Source: Acanthamoeba sp. SK_2022b
Taxonomy: Eukaryota; Discosea; Longamoebia; Acanthamoebidae
Direction: 5' to 3'
DNA: 50,769 bases
NCBI GenBank assembly: GCA_027943245.1
Contig: JANDJZ010000296.1
Coordinates: 1-50,769 of the forward strand
Of this stretch, positions 1-11,846 are shown one piece after another. Position 1 is the stretch's first letter, and each line of letters begins with the position of its first letter. The position numbers and the translations under genes are program-made. The notes below the pieces were generated by a model. That model was not told the DNA's origin. It was given only the letters and a program-made list of their open reading frames with translations, and ran no database searches.

Positions 1-119
1 GTACGCTTTCTCTCTCTCTCTCCCCCCCCCCCTCCGAGAACGCCTTTCACGTTCAAACCTTAGGTTTTCGCGCCCCTCAACCCAAAACGTGACGCGTCCA
101 CAATTCTGCACCGTCACAG

Positions 120-652
120 GAACGCCCGCAGAGGACGGGATGGTGCTGGAGGATCGGGAAGTTGAGAAGCGGGATGCAGACGTGGACGAAGCCATTATTA
201 GCACCGACGAGAAGGAGGGTGTGCCCATCAAGATTGAGATCAAGCAGGAAGAGTCAAAGGAGGAGGGCCGACTGAACGTTGACTCCGGTGACCGCAAGGG
301 CAGCGACGAGGGCGGTAAGCGAGCTGACAATAAGGCGACCAAGTCGACAAAAGCGGCAGCGACAATGGCAGTACCGCAGCAGGAGGAGGGTGCAGTCAAG
401 GAGGAAAGAGAGGAGGGGGAGGTAGGGGAGAAGCGAAAGGAGATGCCGGCCTCGCCACTGAAGGTGCGGACTGAAGAAGGCGGTGAGGACGATGTCTCCT
501 CTTCTCCGGCGATCAAGAGGAGACGAGTAGAGACCACTAGCGCTACTACTACTACTTCGGCATCCTCATCATCGCAACAACTCGAGGACGCCAGCGCGAC
601 GCTCGCCGTCCCCACCTCCTCTCCAACGCCCAGCGAACGGAACGCGCATTAG
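120..652 (+). CDS. 3'-terminal exon of an unidentified charged, low-complexity nuclear-type protein (partial)
   Basis: The window opens on GTACGC followed by a CT/C-rich run and ends this intron with CACCGTCACAG at 119, so 1-119 looks like the last intron and 120-652 the last coding exon of a gene entering from the left; the stop is TAG at 650-652. The visible ~177 residues are dominated by Glu, Lys, Ser, Thr and Ala with no recognisable fold. A basic cluster (IKRRRVE) near residue 145 is a plausible nuclear localisation signal. Several psi-K-x-E sites (IKIE, IKQE, VKEE) match the SUMO acceptor consensus. The tail after them is Ser/Thr-rich. The first ATG inside the exon (at 89 in the frame) lies in the intron, so it should not be taken as the start. 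Function is unknown; I assign none. Confidence 0.5.
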
Positions 653-976
653 CCGCCACTCGAATTATGCTTTTCCGATAGTGAATAGAGGAAAAAACCA
701 GCAAGAACAAAACCAACAACCAACACGAGGTGTTTCGTCTAACCACTTCATCTTACTTGTCGACGGAGGGAAGCTTCGCACCCCAGTCGCCACCCAGTCG
801 CCGCGCTAGATGAAGAAAATTGCGCCGGCGACCTTAAAGGATGGCCAATGGGTGGGGGCGGTTCCACGCGCCGCCATTTCAGCGGACGACGGCAAAGTCC
901 GCCTTCGCTTTCCTGTTTCTGCCCCCAAGCCCCGAGCGAGACTGCCACGCAAGAAAGATATAGAGTCCGGCCGGCA
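653..976. other. Intergenic stretch and probable 5' region of the SulP gene
   Basis: This gap lies between the stop at 652 and the preferred SulP start at 977. It is GC-rich and carries no clear TATA box. The SulP frame is open from an ATG at 848, so part of this stretch could be coding if translation starts there. I see no RNA gene or repeat. Confidence 0.4.
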
Positions 977-3900
977 ATGCTACGCGGTACGTCTGTCCTC
1001 CGGAGGCAACAAGCACGGGGCGTGCTAGGTCTGCAACAGAAGAGCTGCGCAGCAGGCAGCCGCCCCTCCTTCCCCTCTCTCGGCTCTTCGTTGGCCACCA
1101 CCACCACCACCACCACCATCGGTGTTGCTGCCACTGCTCACATGCCCCTAAGTATTACCACACGGCTTAGGCCACCTACGCACTCTGGCCTTAGAAGAGG
1201 AGTGCGCAAGGAGCCCCCTGCATCTCTTTACTCCTACTCATCGTCATCGACCTCTTCTGCGACTCTCTCTTCGCCCACCTCTCCCACCACTACCACAACG
1301 ACCACTGCTACTACTTCCACCGCGGTCTCTTCTTCTCATCGTCTGACGACGCATGGCTCCCTCGTCTCGCGTACGCTCCTGCATCAACCCCAGCAGACGC
1401 GACACGTCTCCTTTAGTCCTGTGCCTGCCTCGGCAGCTGCGACCATCATTTCGCCGCCGCTCGCGGCAGCAGACGAGGAAGACGAGGCGCAGCAGCAGCA
1501 GAAACTAGTGGCGGCCAGCAAGAGGCTCAACCAACTTGTGCCGGCAAGCCTACGGGCCGACTGGAAGCAAATCTTCGAGGTAAGGTTCCACACAACCCCC
1601 GCAGCATGATGCCGCACGGCGGGTGATGATGCGCGTCAGGGAAACGGGTGTGCCTGATGACGCAATGGCGAGTGTTGGCCACACTTCTTTTTTTTTCTAT
1701 TTCATTCCCATTGGGCGGTGCTTGCGCCAAATTTCTCTCTTTTGCGCGTTTTCCCGAGATAGAAGCTGTCGGTCACCCAGGATGGGACGACTGGACCGGC
1801 TTGGTTTTTCTCTTTGTCTCCCCTTTTTCTTTTTCATTGCCCGAATAACCGGCCTGTTCTGCGCCAGAAACGGTTCTGGAAGGAGGATCTGATGGCTGGC
1901 TTGTCGGTGACGATGGTATCGATTCCATTGAACTTGGCGATTGCCCTGGGGTCTGGCGTGCCGCCCGAGGTTCAAACTCCCTTTCCACCTGTTGTTGGCT
2001 GCTCACACTCAGTTGAGACGAATGAATCCCTCACATGGCCATGTGCTGCGGATGATGCAAAGGTCGGAATCCTCACTGGTGTTGTGGCCGGTGCCACTGC
2101 GGCAGCACTTGGCGGTTCTAAACTGGCCATCACGGGACCTGCCGCCGCAATGTCGATGGTACGCAAGGCCATAACACGCGTACACACACACAAAACTCCT
2201 GACATCTTGCTCGGGTATTAATGGAGACGTGAATATGTTGTTGTCAACCGTGGTCTGTCCAGCTCGTGGCCAATGCTGTGAGGGACCACGGTTTGGCCGG
2301 TCTGGCCATCGCGACCATGTGCTGTGGTGCCATGCAGATGGCCACTGGTGCTATGAAGCTGGGAGGCATCGTAAAGCTGACTCCAGTGCCTGTGATGACT
2401 GGGTTTATGACTGGCATAGGTACGCGACGAATAAACCTTGTGAAGGTCGTGAGACGACGTGGCCGTTTAACGCTTTATGCCCGTTCCGTCAAACCGCGTT
2501 CACCACCACCACCTATAGGAGCGCTCATTATGAGTGCCCAGCTGCCGCGCGCTTTGGGCGTTCATTCACTCGATATGAAAACCATCAGTCTCAACATGCG
2601 GCACCTGTTCTCGGAGGCGAGCGATGCGTCCACTGAGATGGCAGCTGTTGCCGCTGAACAAGCTTCGAACCTGGTCTCCTTGCCTTCTTTTGGTATCACA
2701 CCTGCAGACCCTCGTCTGATCTTAGCTGACACTCCGTGTCCCCAGTCTCCTGGTCATGGCCTAATCCCTCTCCCTTTCTCCCTTGTGCATGTCACAGGTC
2801 TGGCTGCGTTAACAGTGGGCATCACCATGGGAATCAGCCGCACCAAGCTGGCCACCAAGCTTCCGCCAGTCATGGTGGCCGTGGCTGTCACGTCCGCCCT
2901 GCAGGGCATCCTGCAGCTGCCTGGAGTGGAAATGATCGAACCGCTGCCGGCACTCTTGACTGCTATTTCCATGCCGTCCCTTCCGTCTCTCGGCGAAACC
3001 GCACATATCGCTGCGCTCTCGGCTCTTTTCGTAAGTCTCACTCACCATATCTCGGCCTATTCCGTTGTTTTCTTTCTTCAGTCGACACATCTTGACTAAC
3101 CATACATGTTATGGGCCTACGTAGTTCAGTATCGGCTCGCTTGAGAGCTTGCTTTCATGTGGGGCCGTCGACAAGCTGGCGAAGGCGCGTCGTGGATTCG
3201 ACCCCAACCAAGAGCTAGTCGGCCAGGGAGCGGCCAACATGGCCTGTGGCGTGTTAGGTGGCATGCCAGCCACCAGCGTCATCGCGAGATCATCTCTGTC
3301 TGTACTCGCAGGCGGAAAGACTCGCAGAGTGGCCCTGACGATGTCTGGGATGATGCTCATCTCGACAGCGCTTCTGTCGGACCTATTCCAGCACATTCCC
3401 GTGCCTACCCTCGCCGGTGTACTGCTCGCGGTCAGCACCCGAATGGTACCTGCCCCGACGATCGTCCTATCCTAACTTGGCAATAGTGTTTTAATGACCA
3501 GAAGATTGTGATATGATTTGACCGATTTCTTTTTCTCCTGTCTACCTTCTATCTGGACAACAAACAGATTGATGTGGACGAGATGAAGCAGATCTGGGCA
3601 ATGCGGAAGCCTGAAGCTTTGCTCCCGGTGGGCGTAACGGTGGCGGGCATGCTGACCGCAGACCTGGTGGTTGGCGTGGCGATGGGCCTGGCGAGCTCCT
3701 TGGCTCTCAACTTGTACCACAGAGGAGGATCGATGCCGCGACCATCACTCCAGTACAGCATTCGTCACAATGTACGTTCACCACCTCTTTCAGCTGTTGG
3801 GGTTATTGATTTCGTTTTCTTAGAATCTTACCAAGTCACGTGGCGCAATACAGGATGGGATGGCAGCGGAAGCGGGCAAGCAGCTGCTCCGAATCAGCCT

Positions 3901-4362
3901 GGGCGGTCAGGTGGACTTCTTGGCTGGCATGACAGTACAGCAATTGCAAACTGATCTCGACGAGGCCCTTACATTTGGTACGTACCAACCAATGCTCCAT
4001 CTCCGGAGCACAAGACCGACCGTAACCCTAATTATTTTGCTTCTTGCCACAGGCGCTACTGAATGCCAAGGCGAAAATGATGAGAGCCTGGAAGCACACG
4101 TCATGGCACCTGCGTGCGTAGAAGTTGACATGAAGGGTGTGGCCATTACAGATGTATCTGGCGCGTTTCTGCTCGGTGAACTTGTGACGGGCTTGCAGCG
4201 CAGGGGACACGTCGTAATGGTCACCAATACCTTGCCCGAATGCAGGGTACTACTTGGCCTCTTTCTCTCTCCTGGACTCTCCAAGTACGATTTTGACTTT
4301 TCTTGGCTGGTGTGCAGGACCTGTTGATCAAGAGCCATGTACCTGACAATGTAATCCATTAG
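977..4362 (+). CDS. SulP-family inorganic anion transporter with C-terminal STAS domain
   Basis: A membrane transporter of the SulP (SLC26-like) family, which moves sulfate, bicarbonate or related anions. Exons: 977-1579, 1868-1969, 2063-2158, 2263-2419, 2519-2692, 2798-3030, 3125-3445, 3568-3771, 3854-3977, 4053-4246, 4318-4362; all phases close, giving 750 aa. After ~200 residues of N-terminal extension the SulP core starts at KRFWKEDLMAGLSVTMVSIP, followed by the family block AALGGSKLAITGPAAAMSM, GALIMSAQLPRALGV, the conserved GQGAANMACGVLGGMPAT segment, and a C-terminal STAS domain (GVAITDVSGAFLLGELV). The sequence resembles bacterial SulP proteins more than animal SLC26. The extension begins MLRGTSVLRRQQARGVL, is rich in Arg, Ser and Thr and almost free of acidic residues for ~140 positions, as mitochondrial presequences are. 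An in-frame ATG at 848 is an alternative start. Substrate cannot be told from sequence. Confidence 0.9.
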
Positions 4363-5724
4363 TGGGTGGGGTTGAATTTTTCTGATAAAACAACCTTCCA
4401 GTGTGTCTATTAGAGATGTATGAGGGAGAAAGATTTTATTGAAGAATTGATTAAAGTGGTAATGAGAGGCTGATGTACTGGTTGCCTTAGTGGGCACCAG
4501 GTTTGCACTTTCTATGTATGATGGTAGCATTGTTTAGCTGAAGAGTGGTTAGCTGAAGCATGTGTTAAGGGTCAGGTGGGGGCAAATTACTAAAGCAGGA
4601 TAAAAATTGTGTCTAGCAATCTGAAACAGGGTGTATGTGTGAGTGAGTGCCACCACCACACCAGCAAAGGAATGAGTAAGAACCTAGTGTGGTCCTGAAG
4701 AAGGATGTTGTAGATAAACCTTGAAGCTTCAAACTGAGTGTTCAGGAAACTAAGACAGTGACTCTTTTTCTGTAGACAGCACCTGTCTGGGAAGGTGTTA
4801 CAGCTGCATCACTGCTGATTTGACTGTTGAAAATGGCATTTCAAGAAGCAGTGTCTCATTTTCCTGAACACGCAGTTTTCACTTTGGGGTGGCTCACATT
4901 TCAGAGAAATGGACACAGAGAAGAGTACTGTTGAGCTTGAACAGAAACTTTCACACCTGTTGAGGAAGTTCTGTGATGCCCTCACATTGAACTGAGCACA
5001 ACACCACACCACCACAACACCACCACAACATCCACCACAAAAACAATATACAAGCCAAGAGCAAGTTGGGCAAGCATGCTTGTGTTGCACTAAGTAGATA
5101 TGTATGCGTATGAAAGACAAGGGAAAGAAAACAGGAGGAGCTCTTGGTTGCCAACTAAGGCAGTCACAGCCACCACAAACCTCTTGTATTTTTTTTTTTT
5201 TTTTTGCTATGTCATGTCTAGGGCAGGAGTACTTGAGTGTGTGATACTGTACACAATATAAGCCAAGTTACAACATTCAGATGACAAAAAGTTAATAGAG
5301 TGGCAGTTGAGTTCAACAACAACAGCAAAAACAAAAAAAAGCGTGTAGGATGATGACAAAGATAACAATGAGGATGTTGAATGGGAGCAGGGAAGCAGAA
5401 ATAGAGATGATGTAAAGTGCAGTGGAGTGCAACAAAATAGATATTGTAGTAGGTTTGTGATTTTTTGTGGGTGGAAAGTGTAAGCATTAAAGATGAAATA
5501 TATTTCTGCCTGGACAGGGGTGGGGGAAGAATAAATGTCGCCCAGCGGCCACAAAGAATTTGACAACAGTAACAGCAAGGGCATGTAAAAGGTAAGCAGT
5601 TTTACTACATTGGAGAAATGATCTGCGCGCGAAAACCAATGGCTATGATGTGATTTGGTGTTTCAGTGGAGCAATGGTCAGTGTTGCTCCAAGCCCACAC
5701 CTCAAGGCGAAAGCTAGATGCTTT
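4363..5724. other. Gene-free, lower-GC purine-rich stretch between convergent genes
   Basis: About 1.36 kb between the SulP stop and the 3' end of the next minus-strand gene. The plus strand is rich in A and G and in TG/CA words, clearly unlike the flanking coding DNA, and every frame is broken. It contains a T17 run at 5189-5205 and CCACAACACCACC-type short repeats near 5000-5040. I see no tRNA, no terminal inverted repeats and no reverse transcriptase or transposase frame. It may be 3' UTR plus spacer, or a decayed element. Confidence 0.5.
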
Positions 5725-7482
5725 CTATGAGCGCTTTGTGAAAACGCTCAACGTGTCACAAAGTTGAGGACAATGGTGGCGCTGACGTTGGTCTGGATGC
5801 CGGCCGCCTCCGCATTGGGAGGGTACCACAGCTGACGGTGTCATGAGAGTGAACGTTACCACTGCTGGAGATAGAGATGTGTGGAGCACAGCCACTGGGC
5901 AAATACCGTCGCCAGAAGCCACGATAATGGTGAGGCTGCTGATCTTCAGCCACACATTCCACAATCTAATTTGAATGCGATCGTGAGTGAGACGAGGCAA
6001 CCTCGCGTCAGCAAGCAGTGAGAGCAGCAAAGAGCGATTTATTGAGCATACAAGAGGGAGCCATCGATGGGAGTCACGTACAAGCTGTCAGGGCGGAGAG
6101 GGACAGACGGTCAACAAGTGACAGTTGCTACTAGTCACTATCGTCATCTCCGTGTCAACCTGTTGACCGTCAGAAACAGCATGAACAGCGTAATCAGTGA
6201 AGATGGCATAACGCAGAAGACGGCGGAGGAGATACACAAAATGGACAAGAGGAGCTTGGGGTGGAAGCCTGTCTTCAGTGGTCGTTGGCGAAGTCCTTTT
6301 AACGCCATTCATCTGAAGCAGGAGCCACGTGCAGTGGTGAGCTATCAAGATATTCGCATTCGTAGCTCAAAGCTGCCTTGAGCTGTGGTTTGATAAGTCA
6401 CGTACTTGTTACCGAGCCATTGATGGTCATGCCACGAAGCTGGAGCTCGACCACGATGATGATGCAGCTGCCCGAGGAAAGATGGTCATCGTAATGAAGT
6501 AGGATTTTGGCGACAGAGGCACGTTGGGCAGGAAAGGATGCTGGACTTGCGTGGTTACCCACATGAACACACCACTTGCCGCTGAAACAAGTGCGCAGGA
6601 GCTAAGCGTCTGGGGAAGAATGGAGAATGGGTATTGACGGCCAACGCATCCATGCTGCAATTCGCTCGTCTGCCACCGGGCGACCCCACAAATTTTCAGA
6701 GCCACAGCTGCTCCAGAGCCCCCCAACAGGGTTTAGGAGAGCTGCAGTTAACAAGGAAATGTTCTCAGCTTATCTGTGTCTATGTGTCGGAGATGTTATT
6801 AGTTCCTTAAACGACGGAAATTGGGAGTTCGGACCCATCTGGAAACCTATGGATGATCGTGAGTAAAGCAAGCGACACACTGGCAGCACAAAACGGAGGG
6901 GAGCTTTGGCTTGAGAAAGTACCCGATATGTTGGTACTACCTCCAGTTTGAGCCCACTGTGCCGCGCCGATCATGGTAACACCCACTGAAGTCTACAGCG
7001 AAGAGACCCAACCGTTCAGAATCGCACTCCAACTGTAGTATCTCTCGGATGTGTTTCTACCATTTCCATCTGTTTGCTGAGGATTGTATGTTCAGTTGCC
7101 CACTCGTGTACAACCTGCTACTGTCCACTACGACTCCTGTGGTAAAATAGAATCGCATCAGCAGCGCTGCTTCGTCCCACGCCCAGTTGCCGGTCCTCAG
7201 AAGAGAGGGTACGCCACGATCGTCGTGGGCTCGTTGTAGGTGTCTGCCGAGACGCTGATTACGTCGTTCGTCAGCAACTAGATCCTGGCCGATGGTCGTG
7301 CCAGACGACACACAAACTGATACTGGCGATGGTAATTACTTAAACAACTGTGGGTCGGTCTTCTTGAAGCGCGCTGAGCTTGGGAAAGGTTTTACGTACA
7401 TACGGCAGAACGAGCCGACGATGCTCACGATCAAGAACAGTACAACAAGAAACAGAAAACGAGTGGTGGGGGCGGCATTCAT
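5725..7482 (-). CDS. Poorly resolved intron-rich gene; N-terminal signal anchor, function unknown
   Basis: The best-supported part is the first exon, 7482-7340: it starts MNAAPTTRFLFLVVLFLIVS and continues for 47 codons, a textbook signal peptide or signal anchor, and ends at a GTAATT donor. In-phase short exons can be drawn next (NVSADTYNEPTT..., then LYTSGQLNIQSS..., ending at a GTAGAA donor). Further downstream there are isolated protein-like stretches in changing frames, such as VALKICGVARWQTSE near 6690, LLHYDDHLSSGSCIIIV near 6480, and TNVSATIVLNFVTR ending at a TGA at 5748-5750. I could not build one continuous model, so this is either a real gene with many short exons or a decaying one. 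The pieces have a beta-sandwich look but match no family I recognise. Lower GC than neighbours. Confidence 0.35.
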
Positions 7483-7737
7483 GATGCGAAGTGCCCCCTT
7501 GGACTTGCTTGGGCACCCTATAAACCAGCCTGGTCACCAGCATCCGCGTACACAAGCTTGTGAAAGAAAAAAATTGCTAGCCAAGAAGACTACCGGGGAC
7601 CATTTCTAGATTGATTTTCCGCCAATCACAAGCCATACGCCCCTGCAACCACCCCACTGTGTCGTGTGTAACATACGCTGGACAGAGCGCGATCAAATGT
7701 CCAGGAGTGTGGTCCACCAAAGGGTGTACGTAACCCA

Positions 7738-8657
7738 CTACTCGGCTGGCGCCGCCAAGCCGTTCTTACGAGGCTCCAGGAATTGTTCAATGATGTGGTG
7801 GGACACATCAGCAAGCTCCTTGTCGATCGTGGCACTGTCTCTGTCAACATAGATAAAAAAATACCAGGTTAATGCGGTTGATTGCAAAACTCGCGAGCCA
7901 TTTGGTGGAACGAACCTGAAGGGGCCGTGGTGTTCGATGTAGTACTTGAGCTTGGGCTCTGTGTGCGAGAAAGCGTGGAGGTGAGGCAATGTCCCAAGTG
8001 CTCAGTTCTTGAGAGTAGTACCAGTCCCGCTGCCGCGCAGCGTAGCAACGCAGCCGTTCTCAAAGAAGAAGGTGATCATGTGCGTCGACGAAGAGGTGGG
8101 CAAAATCGCCTTGTGATCGGGCTGAGAGCTGTCATAGCCTGAGCGAGCACCACATCCCCCCCCCAATACGTCGTTGCGTTATGTTGTGTTGGAAGACAGC
8201 CTTCAAGGTCTGATGATCAGAAATGACGTGGAGGACGAACCGGTGGTGAGGTCTCGAATGTTCTTTATCTTGTAGGGTCCGCAGGCGTCGCTATATTTCC
8301 CATTGTTACGAATGCGCCCGAATATGGTTTCCATCAAGGCGGGATCGTAGCAGAAAAAGTAGCGATTGTTGGTGGCATAGTATCCGTATTTCTGTGCACG
8401 CATGTGTCAGTCACTCGAGGCATGACCTGAGGTGGCCAACCGTATGCGTGGTATGGTGCGTGGGCCTGTACCTCGAACAGCGAATGAAGGGTGCTGACGA
8501 CAGTGCTGCGCTGCGAGTACAATTCGACTGCCATTTCGGCAAACACGGCCGCGGCACGCACGCCATCCTGGGGCACACCATTCAATTGCCAAATGAGTAC
8601 TGAAAGAAAGCTCTTGTAACTCTGCTAGTACAATCGATCGAGAGCAAAAAATTAAAG

Positions 8658-8722
<65 letters not shown>

Positions 8723-10848
8723 AGTGATGCACCTTGTCGCGGCAGACGTCGCCAACCATGAAACCGATGGCTTCTTCAAAGGCGTAGAGGAAGCGATAAC
8801 CCTTGGACGTGAGATCCGCAGCCACACTGCCCAGCCATTTGAAACCCGTCAACGTTTCCTGAAGCGAGGAGAGGGAGAATTGGGGGAAGCGGTCAATAGC
8901 GGATAGCGTGGCCTTGGTCCTCTGGTAGAACGGCGACGATGTACATCGTAGTGGAGCCCCTCTTTTTCGGCCAGCGCGGCGAGCATCTTGGAGGAGACGG
9001 TAGTGTTGAGCACTACACACTTGCCGGCCGGTACATCAGGATGGGCCGCGGAAAACTTTTGCCACACCCAGTTGGCAAGCAGGATGCCGATCTCATTGCC
9101 AGTAAAGACCTTCCAGCTTCCACTACACGCACAAGACATAAGTCGCGTGAGAATCCATGCACACAGCCTAACGCCAACACCACACAACGCCTATGAAGAA
9201 AAAACAAACAATACGAAAGAAAGAAATAACAATTACCCATTTAAAAAATAATCAAAAACAAATCAACGTAAACAACGCAGGAGGATAGAGACGAGTACTC
9301 GTCCAGCTTCTCTGCGACGGCCAGCCGATCAGCGTCGGGATCATTGGCGAGGATCAATGGCGATCCGACCGAATCGGCCCGTTGGATGGCGAGCTTGAGA
9401 GCTCCCTTGCCCTCCTCCGGGTTGGGAAAGGCTACCGTGGGGAAATCGGGGTGCGGCGCAATCTGCTCCTCTACCGGTACATATGGCGGCAGATTGAAGG
9501 CCTGATTTCCCGCTTGCATCTATGAGCACGCTGTGCTACACGAGCCCAGAAGCAGGGAAAAGAGGGAGGGAGGGAGGGGAGCGCTTTGAGGGCCTCACCT
9601 CGAACGCCTTGGCGACCCACGGAGTTCCAACACCGTGCATGGCCGTGTATGTGATCTTGAGATCCGACTTTTGGTTGGACTCTCTGTCACAGGGAGGGAA
9701 AGAATACTGTGAGAAAGCAGTGTGGTGCGCACGTGGAGTGGCTGAGTGAGTTAACTTGTTGAAAGAATATTGCTGGATGTCGGCAAAGTAGTTGGTCTCG
9801 ACATCAGCAGTGGGATCGACAAGCTGACCAGAATCGGTACCCTGCGCAGCGGCAAAAGAAACAGCCCACGGTTATTGAACAAGTCGCGACCACTGAATAA
9901 ACACGCAGCAGACAAGAACGTTATCACACCACAAACACAGATACCTCCTTCAACAGGGCATCCACATCAACGTCCCAAGGCTGCAGGTTCTCTTCGATGC
10001 ACTTGGCAATGCCCTTGTCATGAGGAGTAACAATCTGGCAACCGTTGTCCCAATAGACCTGTACAACGTGTTGTTACAGGCAAAGAGTGTGAGCTCTGCG
10101 ACGTGGGGGCTGGAAACGGAGATCGCAGGACTGTACCTTGTAGCCGTTATCATCCTTGGGATTGTGCGAAGCAGTGATCATCACACCAGCGGCGGCTTTC
10201 TTCAAAAGCACGGCGTAGGGCACCAGCGGAGTGGCAGCCAACTTGTCGAACAAATAGACCTTAAACCCTGCCTCATGGATATATATATACATCAATATTG
10301 ATTAGAGCTCAAACAAACACGGAGATCATAACCCTGCACTGTTTAACGATCCAAATCAGATTAAAAAATTAAAAAATAAATAATAAATAAATGGAACATG
10401 AATGGCAGCAGATAATTTCGAGAAGTAGTGAGGTCTTGGGTCACCAGGAGGGAAGAGGCCAACCTTTGTAGAGAAGGGCAGCAGCAGTGAGCTGGGCGAA
10501 GCGGAGCGAGTGGTGGCGGTGGTCGTGCCCTACGACAACCCCACGTGTCTCGGCAGAAGAATCAGCGGCGCTACTGATCAGCAGATATGTGGCCAGGCCC
10601 TGGGAGGCTTGAGTGACGGTCAGCTCGTTCATGAAGGCGAACCCGGCACACATCTTGCCGCGCAGTCCCGCCGTGCCGAAGGAAATGCGACCACTAAGGC
10701 GCGCACGAAGGCCCGCCTCATCGCCGTTGGCCAGTAGATCGCTCACCTCCCGCCTAGTCTCCACACACTTGTCCCAGCTCAACCAGCGCTCCGCCAACTC
10801 CGCCACTTCTTGCGCAACAACACCTTTGCCGTCTCCTCTTGCTGCCAT
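7738..10848 (-). CDS. PGM2: Phosphoglucomutase/phosphopentomutase (PGM2 type)
   Basis: Alpha-D-phosphohexomutase that interconverts ribose-1-P/ribose-5-P and, less efficiently, glucose-1-P/glucose-6-P; cytosolic. Thirteen exons: 10848-10464, 10267-10137, 10058-9945, 9841-9756, 9683-9599, 9519-9299, 9122-8945, 8858-8733, 8567-8472, 8391-8241, 8138-8022, 7958-7916, 7840-7738. Phases close exactly and give 611 aa, essentially the length of animal PGM2. Motifs in order: [12 protein letters not shown] near residue 60, the catalytic phosphoserine loop [16 protein letters not shown], the metal loop [14 protein letters not shown], the sugar-binding region [17 protein letters not shown] block (here [13 protein letters not shown]), and the phosphate-binding loop [15 protein letters not shown], in which the usual RTSGTEPK has Gly for Thr. 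The start at MAARGDGKG was preferred; an in-frame ATG lies nine codons upstream at 10875. The intron 8568-8732 carries a long dinucleotide repeat. Confidence 0.95.
8660..8719. repeat. (GT)30 microsatellite in a PGM2 intron
   Basis: Uninterrupted GT dinucleotides on the plus strand, lying between PGM2 exons 8 and 9, so it reads as (CA)n in the transcript. Confidence 0.97.
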
Positions 10849-11048
10849 CTTGCCAGATCTTTGCCTCGGTTGCACTGGCCCACAGAGAACACAAAGGAAA
10901 TCTCAAGAATAACATACAAATATTGCTGCCTAATTGAATTGTCTGGACGAGACGGGTGTAGCAACCACGGCATTACCGGTCCCAAGGGGTAGGTCATAAC
11001 TAAAAGAGCGTGGTCATCCGCACGTTTGTGGCGTGGTGGGTCGACTAG

Positions 11049-11804
11049 TGTGGGGGTGACCACAAACGGTGTGTTCCTCTACATCTGCAGCAAGAGCGGT
11101 AGCGATAACGTCGTGTGGTGCGTGTGCAACCTTCGCAGTGCCGGGTACATAGGCCTGAGTGAGCGCTCGAGCAACCCTGAGGTTGGACAACATGGTTTCT
11201 GATGATCGCAAGAGTACCGGACCACCGACTACAACAGATAGGAGGTGCAGGCAACTGGCCCCGAAGTGATCTGGCACTCGCTCAAGCAGCCGCTCGACCA
11301 CCTCAACTCACTGTTATGCTCACTTGCCTTTGATGGCAATCGCTCGAGCTGCGGTTCAATATAGTGCCTCAAGTCTCCAATGTGAGACGCTTTTCATCCC
11401 ATGCGGTCCGCCATCACGGCGCATTCGAGTTCGACATCGACGAAGAGAACTCGCAGATGGTGGTCCGCTTTGCTTACTTTGTCCACTCAGCCTGGTACGT
11501 ATCTTCCCTTTCCAGCTGAATGATCTGTCTGGCTAACGTTGCTGGTTTGCCAGACTTCGGCGTCCTGCTCGGCGATAACAACTCGAAGTCTGGTGGTCAG
11601 GGCAGCTCGTTGAACTTGCCCCTCGTCATTGGTGCTGCGGTGGGAATCCCTGCCATAGTCCTGGTCGTTGCTGCTATTGTCACCGGTGGAGGCGCATTGC
11701 TTTCCTCAGGCTGCAGCCACAGAAGACCTGTGACGATTGTTGCATACCACATTCACTTCCCGAATAAATCACGCTTCTTCCTTCTCAGCTTCACGCGTAC
11801 ATAA
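11049..11804 (+). pseudogene. Fragments of a single-pass membrane protein, frame apparently disrupted
   Basis: Three plus-strand segments look coding. The first (about 11051-11190) includes TNGVFLYICSKSGSDNVVW. The second (about 11347-11492) reads LRFNIVPQVSNVRR and then FEFDIDEENSQMVVRFAYFV. The third (about 11554-11700) has a Gly/Ser-rich linker followed by LNLPLVIGAAVGIPAIVLVV, a clear transmembrane helix near the C-terminus. The obvious donor after the second segment (GTACGT at 11493) and acceptor before the third (GCCAG at about 11553) do not join in phase and would create TGA, and no in-frame ATG opens the first segment. An AATAAA lies at about 11763. Either the model is missing pieces or the gene is broken. 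A 95-codon minus-strand frame overlaps the first segment (11014-11301) and is an alternative for that part only. Confidence 0.35.
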
Positions 11805-11846
11805 CTACCTCCCCCACGGGCTGCGCAACGTTGACGTTTCGTTCAG

